NCBI GenBank assembly: GCA_016841325.1
Contig: JAENZJ010000003.1
Span: 1-64,000 of the forward strand
DNA from: Thermincola carboxydiphila
GTDB lineage: Bacteria; Bacillota; Thermincolia; Thermincolales; UBA2595
Reading direction: 5' to 3'
DNA length: 64,000 bases
Under the pieces are notes generated by a model. The model was not told the DNA's origin. It saw nothing but the letters and a program-made list of their open reading frames with translations, and searched no databases. Shown here one piece after another: positions 50,020-59,419 of the stretch (the stretch's first letter is position 1; each line of letters begins with the position of its first letter). Both the position numbers and the translations under genes were made by a program.

Positions 50020-51354
50020 TTAATTCTTCAAAGCTGAAGTTATTTCTTCAATGTCACTGTCCAGACCACGTTTATCCTTTGCTGAGATACCGCCAATCTC
50101 TACCACGGCCCCTTTGGCATCAGGCCTGATAATGGACCAAATTTTTCTCTGCCTGAGGATAAAAGAAATAACCACTCCCACAATCAGCAGGATAGAGCCG
50201 GCGCCTATAATGGGAACACCTGGGTCCTTTTTGGTTGAAAGCACTGTGTAACTCCTGACCCCTTCAAAAACCACTTCCACATTTTCATATTTAACCGGCT
50301 GGTTTAACACCGCATCAACTTCATCAACAATTTGCTGTCCCTTATATATCTGCAGTTTTACCTTTTTTGTCGCATCCTCGAAACCTGTTGGCACAAATGC
50401 CAGATTGGTTCCTTCATCCCAGAGGTACTCCTGCCCCCCCTGGCCAAGGATAAACTCCTGGTCTTCACCTGCAGAACCGGAATATTTCCCGACATATTGA
50501 TGCCCATAAGAAGACTGGTAAAATTTAATCCCATTGTAAACCAGCGGTTTATTTACATAGATAGTGAAATCGGTTTGCTTGTCCCCGTCAATAACGGTAA
50601 CATCACTGTACCACTGCTTAATCTCACGTCCGTCCGGCCTGTACTCTGTCCGGAAACTGTTTACCCTGATATCAAAATAATCATTATAATCCACATTCTG
50701 TATGCCGTGGACATCACCCAGGCTGTAAGTCTCACCTTCCCATCCGGCAAATGTGCCGTCAAAACCCACCAGCCCGCTGAATTTAATGATGATGGCAACT
50801 ATCATTATAAAAAAGCTCAGGTGGGTCAGGTAAGGCCCCAGGATACCCAGGTGCCCTTTATCTGATGCTATCTTAATAACGTCTCCGTCCTGACTGGAAA
50901 AAATCCGGTATCCTTTTCCTTTAAGTAATCCCCTGACTTTTTCCGCGGCCTGGGCAGGTTCCGCCTTAATCTTAACGGTTTCCCCGGACCTTTTGACAAT
51001 ATTTTCGGCAGCTGCGACACTGGGCCCTTTAAGAGTACTTCTGACAGACTTCAGCCTGTTGATGCTGCAGATCAGGATGTTGAGTGCCAGCAGGGCCAGG
51101 ATAATATTGAATACCGGGTGGTTATAAAACTTGAGATAATCAGGCTGGCCGTACATATCCCGGGGTACCCAGATAGTACCGATTATCGAAGCTGCTGCCA
51201 GTACCAGCAGGAGAATGATTCCCAGCTTCATGGAACTAAGAAAGTTCCAGGCTATGTCAATTATGTTCTTTTCGGTTTCTGAACCACCCTCTTTGCCTGT
51301 CAGGAGATTTCTTTCTTCAGTTCCGGTTACATCTTTTTTCCTGTTTTCGGGCAT
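50020..51354 (-). CDS. resB: Cytochrome c biogenesis protein ResB/Ccs1-type (first copy)
   Basis: 444 aa. Four membrane segments (LGIILLLVLAAASIIGTIWV near the start) and a large outer beta-rich domain (about 180-370) with HLSFFIMIVAIIIKFSGLVG before it. The ResB partner of CcsA in System II; together they form the synthase that attaches haem to CxxCH motifs outside the membrane. Driven by the promoter at 51454-51482. Confidence 0.95.
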   Translation of the reverse strand: MPENRKKDVTGTEERNLLTGKEGGSETEKNIIDIAWNFLSSMKLGIILLLVLAAASIIGTIWVPRDMYGQPDYLKFYNHPVFNIILALLALNILICSINRLKSVRSTLKGPSVAAAENIVKRSGETVKIKAEPAQAAEKVRGLLKGKGYRIFSSQDGDVIKIASDKGHLGILGPYLTHLSFFIMIVAIIIKFSGLVGFDGTFAGWEGETYSLGDVHGIQNVDYNDYFDIRVNSFRTEYRPDGREIKQWYSDVTVIDGDKQTDFTIYVNKPLVYNGIKFYQSSYGHQYVGKYSGSAGEDQEFILGQGGQEYLWDEGTNLAFVPTGFEDATKKVKLQIYKGQQIVDEVDAVLNQPVKYENVEVVFEGVRSYTVLSTKKDPGVPIIGAGSILLIVGVVISFILRQRKIWSIIRPDAKGAVVEIGGISAKDKRGLDSDIEEITSALKN

Positions 51355-51453
51355 TAATGATAATCCTCCTTCATGGTTGGTACTTCAGGCGTGTTTAAAG
51401 CATAATGACCTCTCTTTCTTTAAATTCGCCTGAAACCTTATTTTCCCTTCAAA

Positions 51454-51482
51454 ATTATACTATTACCTGACGTAGTTTACAA
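51454..51482 (-). promoter_or_regulatory. Promoter of the resB-ccsA-haem block
   Basis: On the minus strand TTGTAA (51482-51477), 17 bases, TATAAT (51459-51454), about 100 bases before the resB start. A CCAC-N6-GTGG palindrome lies upstream near 51509. Confidence 0.6.
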
Positions 51483-51585
51483 TCCTTCATGTCAATATTA
51501 CCACTATAATGTGGCAAAAGTATGGCAAAAACGGTACAAACTTTTTCATATTTTATTATGCCCGGCTAAAATACAATTATTGAAG

Positions 51586-51623
51586 GGAAAAACAAAAAGT
51601 CCAGGGCACAAGGCCCTGAACTT
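51586..51623 (-). terminator. Terminator of the 11-haem cytochrome gene
   Basis: AAGTTCAGGGC pairs with GCCCTGGACTT on the minus strand (51623-51613 with 51607-51597) with one mismatch, followed by TTTGTTTTT. Confidence 0.85.
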
Positions 51624-51649
51624 AAAAGAAGAATATATTTCAGGGGGAT

Positions 51650-54600
51650 TTAATTCAGATTATGGGGACTGCCATGGCATTGGAGGCATGCTGTCGGGCT
51701 GCTCTGGCCATGTCCCGGCTCACCCTGGGGCGGAGGTGACATAGCGATCCCGGCCACTGTTTTACCACTTTGGTGGCATGCCAGGCATTCATTCCTGCCG
51801 TCTCCCAGGTTGACACCAAGGTCATCCCTGAGTGAATACTTATTACCGACAGAACCGTGCAGGGAATGGCAGGTCTCACAAGGCAAAACTGAGCCCACCT
51901 CAAGAATGCCTCCTGCCGTCTTCACCCTGTGTCCTCCTTCAGGAGCGTTATACTGGCTCTGGATATCATAAACAGGGTTCAGGCTGCTTCCGTTATGACA
52001 CTGGAAACACATCCCGAAATCCCCGGCGGAATAACTGGTTTTCCCGTCATTGTATACCCCTCTCAGGGTTTTTACCGTGACCGCAGAGGTACCATTGGCC
52101 GTCCCGTGGACATCATGGCAGTTGGCACACTGGCCTGCCTGACCTGCCACACCGGGGAACATTGTATTTGTATTCAGACTGCTTACCTGGCCGTGTTTGG
52201 AATTGTCAAACACAGCCTGTCCGGGATACCTGCCGTCAGAACTGGCCGTGTTATGGCATTCATAACAGAAATTCCGGTCATTGGTCTTTATGCTGACAGC
52301 ATCACCGTTAGGATTTTCTTTTAATATGGGGGATAATCCCGAGCCATGGTTATCGTGACAACCCAGGCAGGTGATATCAGTACCGGAACTGCTGTTAAAG
52401 GGCTGGATCCCGTTGATTGTAAAATCAGGGTCATTATGGCCTTCACCATATGCAGGATAGGTATCAGGTGAAATGGCCCTTAAGCCATCCGGAGCTGTCT
52501 GATGGCAGCTGAAACAGAACCGGTTGCCCCCATTGGCATTAGGGTCGGCTGAACTCTGCAGGAGCCTGGGCCAGTGTATAAAGTTGCCATCAGCATCCTG
52601 GCCTCCGTCATGGGGATTGTGGCAATCCGTACATCTCTGTGTTTCCCCGGGAATATTATGATAACTGGTGCTGTTTATCTCAAACTGGCCTGCAATATCA
52701 TACCTGCTCTGTCCCCCGGCATCATGGCAGAGGTAACACAGGGAGTTAACCGATTCTACAGATATCAGGCCCGGACCCTGCCCGTCATGGGTAATGTGGC
52801 ACTTGGAACACTCATTGGTATCATCCAGATAGCTGCCGTGAGGAGTCCGGACGGTTGCCGCTGATCCATTGAAGCCTGCGGTATTTTGGGCCTGGTCAAC
52901 AACATTGCCCACGAGGTCTCTTACGTTTTGCACTGTTACTGTATATGCCTGCCCCTGGGTGTGGGTTCCCGTGGTGAGGCTAACTGTTACACCGTCAGTC
53001 TGCAGATATGCTTCAGTGACACCCAGTTGCGGGGATATGGAGTAATTAGCGGCATTCTGCGCCGTATACGGGTCAACAGCCTCGCTGAAAACCACATCAA
53101 CCCGGGAAGTGTTGGGTGCTGAAGCAGATAATACATTAAGCGGGACACTGTCAGTCACAGATCCGGTAAAGGTACCGGAATTTCTGCTGCTGATGGCATT
53201 CCCCGCAAGGTCTGTTATATTGGAAGCCTTTACCGTGTAAATGATATCCGGGGTCTGTGGCGCGGTGGTCAGGACGACAGTGCTGCCGTCCTCCTGCAGG
53301 GCGGCACCGGTCACATCCAGGCCCGGAGTAATGGTATAATTGGTGATATCCTCAGCTGTCAGAGCATCTATTTTCTCACCGAATTCCAACCTTAAGCTGC
53401 TGTTATTGGTTACAGTCAGATATTTAAGTTCAGGTGGGATGTTGTCCACTGCCGCGAATTCCGCTGTGTTCCCTGCAGTGCCTGATATGATATTACCCGA
53501 AACATCACTTACACCGGTCACCGTAAGGGTATACTGGGTTCCCCACATCTGCGGAGCTGTGGTCAGCCTCACTGTTTTCCCGTCTGGCAGAAGGACTGCC
53601 CCGTTTACTGCCAGTTCAGGGGTAATTGCATAATTTACCGGGCTTTCTGCAGCCATCCTCTCTATCTGTTCACTAAAGGCAATGTCAACTGTTGTGCTGT
53701 CAAGTGAAACCGCTGAGACTACCACCGGCGGTGTTGTATCAATACCCGTGAAGCTGACATTCTCAGCCACAGACATAGCATTTCCGGATATATCCTTGAC
53801 CCCGTTAACAGCAACTGTATATCCGGTATCTTTCACCTGGGTACCTGTCTGCAGCCTCACCGTAACCCCGTCAGCCTGTAATACGGCTGAATTGACAGCC
53901 AGTTCAGGGCTGACCGTGTAGTTTGCGGTATTCTCAGCAGTTGTCCTGTCGACCTTCTCATTAAACATAATATCTGCCGAACCGTCGGTAACAGCTATGG
54001 CAGATACCGGAGAGGGTGGTGTGGTATCATATGTTGCATTCATCTTTACTTCATCAAACCAGACCGTCATCCCGGCTGCAGGGTCACTGCCGGTAACCCC
54101 CTTCTGAATCAGTCTGAGTTCATATTGAGTATTTGCTTCATTAATAACATTTATTTCCTCTGGCGGCAAGGCAATGAAGTCAGTATTGGAATTACCCGTA
54201 TCGATGGTAATTGTCTTTAGCGGTCCGGTCCCGCCAACCTTCCAGACCTCTGCCAGGACTTCCCAGTTCCCGGCCAAAGGCTGCACCGCAGTGAAGCTTT
54301 TGCGGTAGGCCAGGTCCAGGGTAACTGACACCGGAGCCTTGTCAGGTGTGGTAAACCGGTAGTAAACATAGTTGTCAAAAACGACATCTGCCCCTACAGG
54401 TGAACTGAGCCTGCCGGAAGCGGTGCCGGCAAACATCGTGGTTTCATCCAGATCCCAGGCGCCGGTCCCGGCAGCATTTGCCAGAGTCCAGGCATCTGCC
54501 TGTGCCGCATTGTCCATGGCACCGTCACCATTAAGCACCTCCTCAACCGCTCCTGAAGCCGGCATCAGGAAATAGCCTGCAGCCATCCCGGCGGCAATTG

Positions 54601-54679
54601 CTGTTGAAACCGCGGCAATTAGTGTTTTATTTCTTATAAAACGGCCGAAAGCCATGATACCCCGCCCTGGTTTTTTCAT
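51650..54679 (-). CDS. Exported multihaem cytochrome with 11 CxxCH and Ig-like repeats
   Basis: 1009 aa. An N-terminal membrane/signal segment (TLIAAVSTAIAAGMAAGYFL) is followed by a carbohydrate-binding-like domain. Four Ig-like repeats of the SbsA/Big_5 type come next (each ending in a DISGN or DLAGN turn; about residues 210-620), then a haem domain with 11 CxxCH motifs, counted by eye, from CSKCH to CLQCH. Several are the doubled CxxCH type (CTDCHNPHDGG, CLGCHDNHG). The Ig part may reach through the cell wall, with the haems as an electron path. AGGAG precedes the ATG. Confidence 0.93.
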   Translation of the reverse strand: MKKPGRGIMAFGRFIRNKTLIAAVSTAIAAGMAAGYFLMPASGAVEEVLNGDGAMDNAAQADAWTLANAAGTGAWDLDETTMFAGTASGRLSSPVGADVVFDNYVYYRFTTPDKAPVSVTLDLAYRKSFTAVQPLAGNWEVLAEVWKVGGTGPLKTITIDTGNSNTDFIALPPEEINVINEANTQYELRLIQKGVTGSDPAAGMTVWFDEVKMNATYDTTPPSPVSAIAVTDGSADIMFNEKVDRTTAENTANYTVSPELAVNSAVLQADGVTVRLQTGTQVKDTGYTVAVNGVKDISGNAMSVAENVSFTGIDTTPPVVVSAVSLDSTTVDIAFSEQIERMAAESPVNYAITPELAVNGAVLLPDGKTVRLTTAPQMWGTQYTLTVTGVSDVSGNIISGTAGNTAEFAAVDNIPPELKYLTVTNNSSLRLEFGEKIDALTAEDITNYTITPGLDVTGAALQEDGSTVVLTTAPQTPDIIYTVKASNITDLAGNAISSRNSGTFTGSVTDSVPLNVLSASAPNTSRVDVVFSEAVDPYTAQNAANYSISPQLGVTEAYLQTDGVTVSLTTGTHTQGQAYTVTVQNVRDLVGNVVDQAQNTAGFNGSAATVRTPHGSYLDDTNECSKCHITHDGQGPGLISVESVNSLCYLCHDAGGQSRYDIAGQFEINSTSYHNIPGETQRCTDCHNPHDGGQDADGNFIHWPRLLQSSADPNANGGNRFCFSCHQTAPDGLRAISPDTYPAYGEGHNDPDFTINGIQPFNSSSGTDITCLGCHDNHGSGLSPILKENPNGDAVSIKTNDRNFCYECHNTASSDGRYPGQAVFDNSKHGQVSSLNTNTMFPGVAGQAGQCANCHDVHGTANGTSAVTVKTLRGVYNDGKTSYSAGDFGMCFQCHNGSSLNPVYDIQSQYNAPEGGHRVKTAGGILEVGSVLPCETCHSLHGSVGNKYSLRDDLGVNLGDGRNECLACHQSGKTVAGIAMSPPPQGEPGHGQSSPTACLQCHGSPHNLN

Positions 54680-54754
54680 ATATCATCAACTCCTGAATCA
54701 ATTAATATAACATTGGAACATTGATGAATGCTTAGAACAATTACAGGAAGGATT

Positions 54755-55726
54755 CTAATTTGCGGAAAAGACCTTGACATCACCGGCGCCACGGTCAACT
54801 ACATACAGCCTGCCATCACTGTGGATAAAGATCCCCGTAGGGAAGACCAGACTGGCTTCACCATCCTCGGCCCCGGGAAATACGGAAATTTGCCTTCCTG
54901 TGGAATCAAACACCCTGATATGGTGGGAAATGGTGTCAGAAATATAAACCTTCCCCGCTTTATCAACAGCGATACCGCGGACCATGGAAAAAGGAGTTTC
55001 CGGGTCTCCTCCTCCGGTTATTTTTTTGATAAAAATACCCTGGTGGTCAAAAATACTGACAGAAAAATTGCCACTGTCGGCAACCCACAGCCGCCCCTTC
55101 CCGTCGACTGCCGTACCCTGGGGATAACTTAGTGCTTCTCTGGCATTAGGGACTTCCCGAAGAACTTTGCCCTTTTCGTCTACAGCCAGCACCCGGCTGT
55201 TCATCAGGTCGGAAACATAAATAATACCATCATCACTCCTGGTAAGAGATCCTGGTTTGACGCCTGCCGTGCTTTTCATTATTGTCCTGATATATTTGCC
55301 TTCCGGACTGAAAACCCTGATATTTTTTTTTACGGAATCAGCAATTATCAGGCTCCCGTCACCTGCAACAACCAGACCGTTGGGAAACCCAAACTCCTCT
55401 TTGCCGTTTCCCCGACCCCCAAACTCAGATATCTTCCTGCCCTTTGAGGAGTAAATAAAAATCCTGGCTGTCCCGGCATCAGTAATATAAACCCGGTCCT
55501 TCCCGTCAACCGCGACCGCATTTGGCCTCACCGGACCGTCTCCTTCACTGCCGATTGCATATAGGTATTCAGGAACAGATTTGTCATCATCCCCGGCAAT
55601 CCCCAGTCCGGTTAACACCGGATTGGAGCCGGCCAGGCCGGGCCATAAAAAAACTCCGCCATAGACGATTAACCCGGTCACCAGGCACAATGCCGCAACA
55701 GATGCTGCCACTCTTGCCACCCGCAT
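54755..55726 (-). CDS. Membrane-anchored NHL-repeat beta-propeller protein
   Basis: About 323 aa from ATG at 55726 behind GGGAG. One N-terminal transmembrane helix (VAASVAALCLVTGLIVYGGV). Five to six NHL repeats follow with marks such as PNAVAVDGKDRVYITDAGTA, FPNGLVVAGDGSLIIADS and YPQGTAVDGKGRLWVADSGN. Such propellers bind partners. The gene lies just upstream of the cytochrome gene on the same strand and could help its assembly or attachment. Confidence 0.88.
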   Translation of the reverse strand: MRVARVAASVAALCLVTGLIVYGGVFLWPGLAGSNPVLTGLGIAGDDDKSVPEYLYAIGSEGDGPVRPNAVAVDGKDRVYITDAGTARIFIYSSKGRKISEFGGRGNGKEEFGFPNGLVVAGDGSLIIADSVKKNIRVFSPEGKYIRTIMKSTAGVKPGSLTRSDDGIIYVSDLMNSRVLAVDEKGKVLREVPNAREALSYPQGTAVDGKGRLWVADSGNFSVSIFDHQGIFIKKITGGGDPETPFSMVRGIAVDKAGKVYISDTISHHIRVFDSTGRQISVFPGAEDGEASLVFPTGIFIHSDGRLYVVDRGAGDVKVFSAN

Positions 55727-56162
55727 TTTCACATCATCTCCCGAGGTTATATTGAAGGCTAAAATCATTAGTTTAGTTTGAGAAATTTTTCTTAATCTCA
55801 CTTAATCCAAAAACCGATAATAAGGGCTGTGTTCTACTTTCTAGAATCTATACGCGATTCCTGCCAGCTCCCCGGAAAAGTTTTCTGAAAATTTCGGGAA
55901 TTGCAGTAAAACTCCCCCTGCCATACCAACAAATTGTCCATAGACCTGATTTATCCAGTATTCAGCCACTTGCACCCGGGACTCCACCCGATGGAATGCG
56001 CCCATGCCGGGTGCACACTAAAAAACACCGCTCAGCTCGGTAAGCGGTGTAGATTATCGCACTATTATCGATAAATATATTGATAAATTTATAAATATAA
56101 CATATAATATTATCAAACGAATGCTTTACACAAGTAGTTCATGAGAGAAGGGTACGATAATT
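55727..56162. other. Intergenic region with two inverted repeats
   Basis: No gene is supported in these 436 bases between the NHL gene and the antitoxin. TGCACCCGG (55971-55979) and CCGGGTGCA (56007-56015) form a long-spaced inverted repeat. ACACCGCT (56025-56032) and AGCGGTGT (56043-56050) form a hairpin. AT-rich sequence before 56163 is a likely place for the toxin-antitoxin promoter. Confidence 0.55.
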
Positions 56163-56492
56163 ATGCCGGAAAACATCTCTTTTACCAAAGTCATAAATTC
56201 CCTGGTACCTATATCCCGGTTTAACAAAGGTGAGGCTAATATAATTTTCAATGAGGTTAAGGAAACCGGTTTTAAAATTGTATTGAAAAACAACACTCCG
56301 ATGTGTGTGCTCTTAACCCCAGAAGTTTATGAACAAATGCTTGACACCGTTGAGGAATATCGTTTATTTTTGGAAGCAGAAAAACGTATGGAAAATGCAA
56401 AACCTGAGGATTTCATTCCTCAGGATAAAGTGTTATCGGAACTTGGCATTAAAAAAACAGATTTAGAGAATGTAGATGTGGAGCTTGAGTAG
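56163..56492 (+). CDS. Type II antitoxin, Phd/YefM family
   Basis: 109 aa. FNEVKETGFKIVLKNNTPMC and VLLTPEVYEQMLDTVEEYRL are the Phd/YefM fold with the usual beta strand and helix. The acidic C-terminal part wraps the toxin. Its stop is directly followed by the toxin ATG. Together they regulate their own promoter in this family. Confidence 0.88.
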   Translation: MPENISFTKVINSLVPISRFNKGEANIIFNEVKETGFKIVLKNNTPMCVLLTPEVYEQMLDTVEEYRLFLEAEKRMENAKPEDFIPQDKVLSELGIKKTDLENVDVELE

Positions 56493-56810
56493 ATGTGGCA
56501 GGTAGAGTATCTAAAAGAAGCTGTGGAAGATTTAAAACGGCTTGATTTCAGTCAGCGTTTGCAGGTCATTAAAGCAATTGATAAGGTATCAGTCAACCCC
56601 CTGCCACGAACAGAAGGCGGATACGGCAAACCTCTCGGAAACAGGAATAGCACAAAACTGGCCGGGTATCTTAAAATCAAGCTGAAAAAACTTGGTTTGC
56701 GTGTGGTATACAAGCTTGTAAAAGAAAATGATATAATGAGGGTAATTGTAATATCTGCCAGAGCTGATAATGAGGTCTACCTTATAGCACAAAAAAGAAC
56801 GGATAAGTAG
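56493..56810 (+). CDS. Type II toxin, RelE/ParE family
   Basis: 105 aa. The start WQVEYLKEAVEDLKRLD and the LKKLGLRVVYKLVKENDIMR strand with Arg are of the RelE fold, with a C-terminal YLIAQKR. Toxins of this kind either cut mRNA on ribosomes or poison gyrase; which one is not clear. It follows the antitoxin without a gap. Confidence 0.88.
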   Translation: MWQVEYLKEAVEDLKRLDFSQRLQVIKAIDKVSVNPLPRTEGGYGKPLGNRNSTKLAGYLKIKLKKLGLRVVYKLVKENDIMRVIVISARADNEVYLIAQKRTDK

Positions 56811-56820
56811 CGACAGTTGA

Positions 56821-56855
56821 TGAAACGGCCAGTTTTTCGGCCGTTTCATTTTTTT
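56821..56855 (+). terminator. Terminator of the toxin-antitoxin operon
   Basis: TGAAACGGCC (56821-56830) pairs with GGCCGTTTCA (56839-56848), followed by seven T. On the other strand the ccsA-type gene ends 18 bases away, and A/T content there could make it work in both directions. Confidence 0.9.
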
Positions 56856-56872
56856 CTTGGGGAATATCCTGC

Positions 56873-57727
56873 TTATATAAAATACGGAGCATGCACTGAC
56901 TGGTATACCCATCCTATTCCGGCCAGTATGAATACCAGCACCAGAAAGGCGGCAAAAGAAAACCAGGCAGCCCTTTTCCCGGCCCACCCGTGTATTCTTC
57001 TTAAATGAAGGTAAACACCATACAAAAGCCATGATATCAGGGACCAGTTTTCCACCGGGTCCCAGCCCCAGTACCTTCCCCAGGCGTAATTAGCCCAGAC
57101 TGCTCCGGATGCAGTCATTACCCCGACCGCCAGGAATGCGAAGCCATGAAACCTGTAGCTCAGCCTGTCCATGTTTTCCAGTGAAGGCATGTTCAGGTAC
57201 AACCCTGTGGCAAGACCCCTGCGCTCAGCTCTTTCCTTCATCAGGTACAACAAGGCCAGTCCGGCCCCAATCAGGCCGGAGCCGTAAGATGCCTGGGCAA
57301 AAAGGACATGCAGCACTATCCAGACATAATTAAAGCTTGCCGGCATTTCCACAACCGCTGCTGATGAAGTCAGGGCCATCCCCATAACTGTCAGGGACAC
57401 AGGCATGACAAAAATTCCCACTGTCCGTAAGCCGGGACGCTTCCTGATAACTCCCAGGTACATATACATGGCAATGAGGACATATGATGACAGAAGCTCA
57501 TATTTTTTCATAAAGGGACCATGTCCGGCGGCAGCCCACCTGATTCCCAGGGCAGCTGTATGAAGTACGGCCCCGCAGATTGTCAAAATGACCCCTGCAT
57601 TTGTCCACCTGTCCCTTTTAAAGGTAAATCCCAGGAAAAACAGTACTGTGGCTGCAGCATAAAACACCACTGCCACCCAGTGAAACCCTGCGGCTGTCAG
57701 GAGCAAAATGTCGGACCCATTACTCAT
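56873..57727 (-). CDS. Cytochrome c biogenesis protein CcsA-type (second copy)
   Basis: About 284 aa from ATG at 57727 behind GGAGG. Membrane protein with the WWD motif WGRYWGWDPVENWSLISWL and His in IVLHVLFAQASYGSG and LYGVYLHLRR. It is clearly related to, but different from, the copy at 49107. With the ResB-like gene at 58347 it forms a second System II pair beside the large cytochrome. Confidence 0.93.
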   Translation of the reverse strand: MSNGSDILLLTAAGFHWVAVVFYAAATVLFFLGFTFKRDRWTNAGVILTICGAVLHTAALGIRWAAAGHGPFMKKYELLSSYVLIAMYMYLGVIRKRPGLRTVGIFVMPVSLTVMGMALTSSAAVVEMPASFNYVWIVLHVLFAQASYGSGLIGAGLALLYLMKERAERRGLATGLYLNMPSLENMDRLSYRFHGFAFLAVGVMTASGAVWANYAWGRYWGWDPVENWSLISWLLYGVYLHLRRIHGWAGKRAAWFSFAAFLVLVFILAGIGWVYQSVHAPYFI

Positions 57728-57831
57728 GAAAAAACCTCCATTCCGCCGCTGCCGCCGGCGGCGCAAAACCTCTTATTAACCCTGTTCGCTCTTCAGGATT
57801 AGTCCCTGAAGAGCAATCTGATATATCACAA

Positions 57832-58350
57832 TCAATTCAGCAGTTTTTCCTCAAAATCAATGCCGTCAACCAGCCATCCCTGATCACTTTTTGTAAGGTG
57901 GTAGACAGCCTGGTACCTGATTCTCTTCCATTCATCCAGAGGTTTGAGGGTATTACTTTCCAGGTGACGGAACTCCCAAATTTCCACAGTATATACAGAT
58001 ATACTCCCGGAAGGACCACGCCGGATTTCCTTAACCTCCAGAGAGACGGGATTTGCCCTGATGGTCATATCTTCCTCAGCCAGCTGGGCCTTAAACAGTT
58101 CCACTCTCCGGACCTCCCGTTCGGTAGCCACACTGCTCAGTATTTCTGTCTCCCCCGCATAAGCCAGGGGCAGGGTTTCATTGTATTTGGAAACAATGAC
58201 TTTTATTTGGCTGTCACTCAACTGGGCCTGGCTGTCATTGTTTTTAACTTCATTATCACCGGTCCGGCCGCAGCCACCGAGAGTCCCCCAAACCAGGACT
58301 GCCAAAACTATAACGGCTGCCGGCAAAGCCGGAAATCTTTTGTTTCTCAC
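57832..58350 (-). CDS. Lipoprotein between the second ccsA and resB genes
   Basis: 172 aa. Lipobox near LGGC (VWGTLGGC). The mature part starts with a polar stretch and then an alpha/beta domain (SVYTVEIWEFRHLESNTLKP, YQAVYHLTKSDQGWLVDGID) of the kind seen in NTF2-like or ARC6-like lipoproteins. It overlaps the ResB-like gene by four bases (ATGA), so it is probably a partner in haem attachment or in cytochrome export. Function not shown. Confidence 0.75.
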   Translation of the reverse strand: MRNKRFPALPAAVIVLAVLVWGTLGGCGRTGDNEVKNNDSQAQLSDSQIKVIVSKYNETLPLAYAGETEILSSVATEREVRRVELFKAQLAEEDMTIRANPVSLEVKEIRRGPSGSISVYTVEIWEFRHLESNTLKPLDEWKRIRYQAVYHLTKSDQGWLVDGIDFEEKLLN

Positions 58351-59363
58351 ATATCCCGCCTCCCGTAGAGGATAAACATCCCGGCTGCAGCTATTATCAT
58401 ACCGGCATAAATAACATAAAACCCGTATTCATACCTGATGCGAAATATCATCCAGGGAACCGGGTGACTTAAAGTGATTTTATGCCGGTCAAGTGTTATG
58501 GTATCCCCCACTGCAGCCCGGCCGCTGTATCCACTTCCCGCCTGGCCGCTGTATCCTGTTCCCGCCTGGTCACTGTATCCACCTCCCGCCTGCTCCCCGG
58601 GACCGGTTTGATCCACTTTAATTTCAAATTCCTTAAGTTCCCGGGACCTTACCGATATTACGTAACCTGTTCCGGGAATTTTCAGGCTGCCGCTGTAGGC
58701 GCTGCCACCGGGTGTTTCCGTACTCTGCAGGAGCAGGGGATAAACATATGTTTTACCGAGGCTGTCGGAACAATCAAGCATTAGATAATATCCTGTTCGA
58801 TTTAAGGCAATGTCCATCTGTTCGTACCTCAGGGATTTTCCCCGGCCAACCCACTGTTTGGCGACAACCTCCCCATCCCTGACCAGTGCCAGCAAGCCCC
58901 TGGATTCTTGCTGGGCCCTATCACCGGGGATGTCTGTCTGTTGCAAAAACATTGCAGATTCTCCTGTTTCCTGCCGGTGCCAGACTCCTTTCCGGGAAAT
59001 ATAGTAACGGTCCGGGCGGTTTTCAACGACAGCCCCCTCCCGGACCCGGACATATCCTGTAAATCCAAAGGCTAGCTGTATCAGTGCACCCAGGACTATA
59101 ATAATCAAACCTGTGTGAAAAAGGACAGAGCCTTTGCGGCGCCCGTCAGCCGACTTCTTAAACTGCCTGGCGGTACAGCAGATGAGGTTAAATTCAAACA
59201 AAAGGACAACCGCCAGGAACAGCGGGGAATAAAATATCATGGAACTAAAGCCACCGGTTTCCAGAGCATTTTTAAACATCCCGGTTGTCCCCAGACAGAG
59301 GAAAACAACCAGGGCCGCCAATAGTACAAGGGTCAGCACCGGACTTGCCAAAAATTTTGTCAT
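58347..59363 (-). CDS. ResB-like cytochrome c biogenesis protein (second copy)
   Basis: 338 aa, shorter than the first copy. Membrane segments are FLASPVLTLVLLAALVVFLC, FYSPLFLAVVLLFEFNLICC, VLFHTGLIIIVLGALIQLAF and a final VIYAGMIIAAAGMFILYG. The outer domain holds a low-complexity insert with AGGGYSDQAGTGYSGQAGSG and similar repeats (near 265-290). ResB-type domains with His near VPWMIF.. support haem handling. It follows the giant cytochrome gene by 56 bases. Confidence 0.88.
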   Translation of the reverse strand: MTKFLASPVLTLVLLAALVVFLCLGTTGMFKNALETGGFSSMIFYSPLFLAVVLLFEFNLICCTARQFKKSADGRRKGSVLFHTGLIIIVLGALIQLAFGFTGYVRVREGAVVENRPDRYYISRKGVWHRQETGESAMFLQQTDIPGDRAQQESRGLLALVRDGEVVAKQWVGRGKSLRYEQMDIALNRTGYYLMLDCSDSLGKTYVYPLLLQSTETPGGSAYSGSLKIPGTGYVISVRSRELKEFEIKVDQTGPGEQAGGGYSDQAGTGYSGQAGSGYSGRAAVGDTITLDRHKITLSHPVPWMIFRIRYEYGFYVIYAGMIIAAAGMFILYGRRDM

Positions 59364-59419
59364 CTCTGCAGCCCTCCGAAGTTGCCCTGCATCCCGGCAA
59401 TTTCAAACCTTAAACAGCA

